DNA of 64,000 nucleotides from JAAFHB01 sp037133495. Its GTDB lineage: Bacteria > Bacteroidota > Bacteroidia > Bacteroidales > Prolixibacteraceae. Below, in pieces: positions 62,211 to 64,000 of this stretch (positions are counted from its first letter, which is position 1; every line of letters starts with the position of its first letter). The translations under genes and the position numbers were made by a program. The stretch covers positions 4,698 through 68,697 of the forward strand of contig JBAXOA010000009.1 of the NCBI GenBank assembly GCA_037133495.1. The letters run 5' to 3'. Below the pieces are notes generated by a model. It had not been told where the DNA came from. It ran no database searches and worked only from the letters and a program-made list of their open reading frames with translations.

Positions 62211-62239
62211 AGTTTTTTTAATCTTAACAATCAGTATGT

Positions 62240-62269
62240 CAAAGATACAATTTGAAACCAAATTGCAAA
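62240..62269 (-). promoter_or_regulatory. Promoter of the AmgK/RapZ operon
   Basis: On the minus strand TTTG (62266-62269), 18 nt, then TATCTTTG (62240-62247): a close match to the Bacteroidota promoter. Start of transcription would be near 62233, about 24 nt before the TTG at 62210. Confidence 0.65.
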
Positions 62270-62271
62270 GT

Positions 62272-62294
62272 AAAAAAAACGAGTTAAAAACTCG
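62272..62294 (-). terminator. Intrinsic terminator inside the long fused frame
   Basis: Minus strand: CGAGTT, loop TTT, AACTCG, then eight T. It stops transcripts coming from the phage side just before the AmgK/RapZ promoter. Confidence 0.7.
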
Positions 62295-63371
62295 ATACAG
62301 CTTCCCCCTATTTTGCTCGTTGCTGAGTTTGTTTTCAAGGGGTTTGATGATCCACTGCTCCTCTGCCCTACCGTTTTGGGGATTGATTTCGAAGAATGTA
62401 AAGATGGGTTTGTCGGCATTATCGGTGCCACAAAGATTGGCTTCCACATCATCCATATATTTTTCGATGGCTTGTTTACGGAGTTCGATATCGGCATATT
62501 CGGTTTTTGGAAATTGCTTATCCCAGAAGGAATAAGGTATCTGAATGTGCCATTTCCATGTGATTTGATTTTCGTAGGCTTTTTTTAGAAAGGATGGAAC
62601 TTTTTTGGCAATATCGATCCATCCGGCCTGGTAGGCTGCCCACCAGATGGGTGCGCTGTAATATTCGCCGTTGCCCCAGCTGTCACGAATGACGTAAACA
62701 AAAGCTTTACCGGCAGTTTGCTTTGCCCAGCGGCGGCGCTGAAGATCGGCATAAGGATCGTATTCGTCGAGCACATCGCAAATCTGGTATTGCGACTCGG
62801 CAGGCATATCGGGCCATTTGCCTGAGATGACGCATTTGGAAATTATTCCGGAAGGATCGGCAATGCTTAAGCGGCAATATTTGGCGTTGATGGTGTTGAT
62901 GCCGGCAATTGCTGAACCATCGGCATTCATGAGTATCTGCACAAAAGCGCAGCCGAATTTTAGATAATCACGCAAGGCTTTGGCCATAAAACGGCGAACA
63001 AGGCGCGAATTGGCAAAAGTAAGCAATGATTTATCGTTTGCACGTTCGAGGATTTCGTTTCCGGACTCGTCGTAATCAGTCACACGACAGGCATAGATTC
63101 CTTGACCGAGGGTGAAATTACGGGTAAATTTAAGACCGCTGTTAAGCACTCCAACGCTGTTGATGATATCGTCGGCTAATGCTGGGAAGTTGTTGCTGGC
63201 GCCCCAGTCGGAAATCCAGACATCGCCAACGAGCAGTTTATCTTCGTCGGGATTTTTGGGTTGTGCGGTTTTTTTGAGTTTAACGTCGGGTATTCCGGTG
63301 GTTTTCGCGAGGTAGCTTTTGCCGTAGGCAATAAGCGGAACTCCAGCTGCATTGAATTGTATATCTGCCAT
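62295..63371 (-). pseudogene. Truncated phage portal-like protein
   Basis: About 359 residues of a phage protein whose end is lost. The WISDWGASNNFPALADDI block, SVGVLNSGLKFTRNFTLGQG and LRDYLKFGCAFVQIL match portal proteins of Bacteroidota prophages (W-G-x-x-N-x-x-P near the start, then a clip-like core). Real portals continue for some 100-200 residues more; here the frame runs through the terminator into the AmgK/RapZ gene, so the distal part was deleted by a fusion or excision event. It overlaps the upstream 94-residue gene by one base (TAATG), the usual phage packing. Confidence 0.65.
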
Positions 63372-63655
63372 TATAGTTTGATTTTTTTACCGTTCCATTC
63401 AATTAAACCGTCGATATGTACCGGAGTGACATGACCGGAAGCGTTATTGGCACTATCGACCGGACGGATGCCACGCATGGAATGATCGTAGTTATTGAAC
63501 CGTAATCCGGCTGCTACTGCCCGGGGGATAAAAACCAGTTCACCGTTTTTTTTGACAAACTTAATGGAGAAGGTTACTTGCTTACCTTCGGGGGTTTCTT
63601 TAATATCATACTCTTTAAGCGCAAGGTTACGATGAATGGTATTGAGTTCTGCCAT
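63371..63655 (-). CDS. Phage-associated protein of unknown function
   Basis: 94 residues, complete frame. No recognised domain; the middle reads VTFSIKFVKKNGELVFIPRAV and the end GLIEWNGKKIKL, suggesting a small beta-rich protein. Coupled to the portal-like gene by a TAATG overlap, so it belongs to the same phage remnant. The sequence from 63656 to 63860 upstream of it holds nothing I can assign, although TATCTTTA near 63680 (minus) resembles a -7 box. Confidence 0.6.
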   Translation of the reverse strand: MAELNTIHRNLALKEYDIKETPEGKQVTFSIKFVKKNGELVFIPRAVAAGLRFNNYDHSMRGIRPVDSANNASGHVTPVHIDGLIEWNGKKIKL

Positions 63656-63860
63656 AATCTTGTTTTAGGGTAAAGATATATGGAGGGGACTTGGGAGGAA
63701 AGGACAAAAAAAAGGGATAATGGGAAGGGAGAAACGGCTACGAACACGATTGGAGTTGGCACAGTTCTGTTTACCTTAGAACTACGCATGCCAAAGTGTA
63801 AAGTGCCGTTGGGTGAAATATAAAAAAATTATTTTTATATTTACAAAAAAATCATTTAAA

Positions 63861-63977
63861 ATGAAAGAGATAGAAAATCAATACAATGAATATAATAATC
63901 AAGGAGTTGAACTATTAGAAAACGGGAAAAATAATTCTGACAAACTTATGGGAGGTTCTAAAAATTCGTTTTTTTAA
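63861..63977 (+). CDS. Small peptide with Gly-Gly near its end (38 residues)
   Basis: Short ORF near the window edge: polar, Asn/Glu-rich leader (with GVELLENGK), then LMGG and a six-residue tail SKNSFF. Placement of a Gly-Gly pair before a short tail recalls double-glycine leader peptides, but the tail is very short and no export or modification gene is in view. An AT-rich stretch precedes the ATG. It may equally be part of phage debris or chance. Confidence 0.35.
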   Translation: MKEIENQYNEYNNQGVELLENGKNNSDKLMGGSKNSFF

Positions 63978-64000
63978 TTTTTTTCGTCATGTTTTTCTGA

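Noticed and set aside
60783..63371. A single 862-residue portal-kinase-RapZ fusion protein
   Set aside because: A terminator (62272-62294) and a promoter (62240-62269) lie inside the frame at the joint, and the two halves belong to unrelated families that each look complete or truncated there.
63574..63789. 71-residue minus-strand ORF before the phage genes
   Set aside because: It overlaps the start of the better-supported 94-residue gene in another frame and its composition is not protein-like.

Overview
The window looks like a chromosome segment of a Bacteroidota bacterium, probably a Marinilabiliales/Prolixibacteraceae-like saccharolytic organism. The basis is gene content (DUF1080/Gfo-Idh-MocA pairs, Cys-type sulfatases, GH20, DUF5009, DUF5916, NtrC plus FtsX-type ABC modules, an APH-RapZ fusion), promoter-like TAnnTTTG boxes before several genes, and the general absence of Shine-Dalgarno sequences. 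Base composition is AT-rich. I saw no tRNA, rRNA, CRISPR array or intact insertion sequence. The taxonomy is an inference.

Layout. 1-4.2 kb (minus): a Kai-type operon, kaiC, kaiB, kaiB and a hybrid histidine kinase that runs off the left edge. 4.7-10.8 kb (plus): L,D-transpeptidase-like lipoprotein, a secreted unknown, OsmC, a stand-alone RsmH-like methyltransferase, an odd zinc-ribbon SDR and a pirin. 10.9-20.9 kb (plus): a sugar-catabolic block with a Tat-exported Gfo/Idh/MocA oxidoreductase, a HEAT-repeat protein with two 3-keto-glycoside hydrolase domains, a DUF5009 membrane protein, a flippase-like protein, a sodium:solute symporter and a GH20 protein lacking one catalytic residue. 20.9-30.6 kb (mostly minus): coiled-coil lipoprotein, ABC-F, nitrilase, acyltransferase, B3/B4 protein, TatD (plus), barrel protein, rhamnulokinase, AEC and YeeE/YedE transporters. 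30.8-35.8 kb (plus): acyl-CoA dehydrogenase, sulfatase, second Gfo/Idh/MocA protein.

36-48 kb (minus): an Nramp-like transporter paired with a PRC/MgtE-N/CBS protein whose mRNA leader looks like a translational switch; TPR protein, glycerate kinase, RelA-type enzyme, sulfatase, CBM9-like protein, PAP2 phosphatase and LtaS-like protein. 48.3-56 kb: lipid kinase, then a divergent FtsX ABC transporter and a sigma-54 response regulator/histidine kinase pair, then SanA. 56-64 kb: DUF5916 barrel protein, ArfB, uracil-DNA glycosylase, an amino-sugar recycling group (MurU-like, 41-residue Cys protein, AmgK-like/RapZ fusion), and a phage remnant whose truncated portal-like gene reads in frame into the kinase.

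Two dispersed repeat families tie distant places together. R1 (89-114 bp) ends exactly on the start codon of kaiB and of the MurU-like gene and occurs as three tandem copies before the DUF5916 gene. R2 (61 bp) occurs three times between genes and always carries an ATG with an open frame.

Most notable: the kai operon with R1 inside it, the metal-transporter leader with mutually exclusive hairpins, the R1 family at start codons, and the portal/kinase junction that carries its own terminator and promoter.
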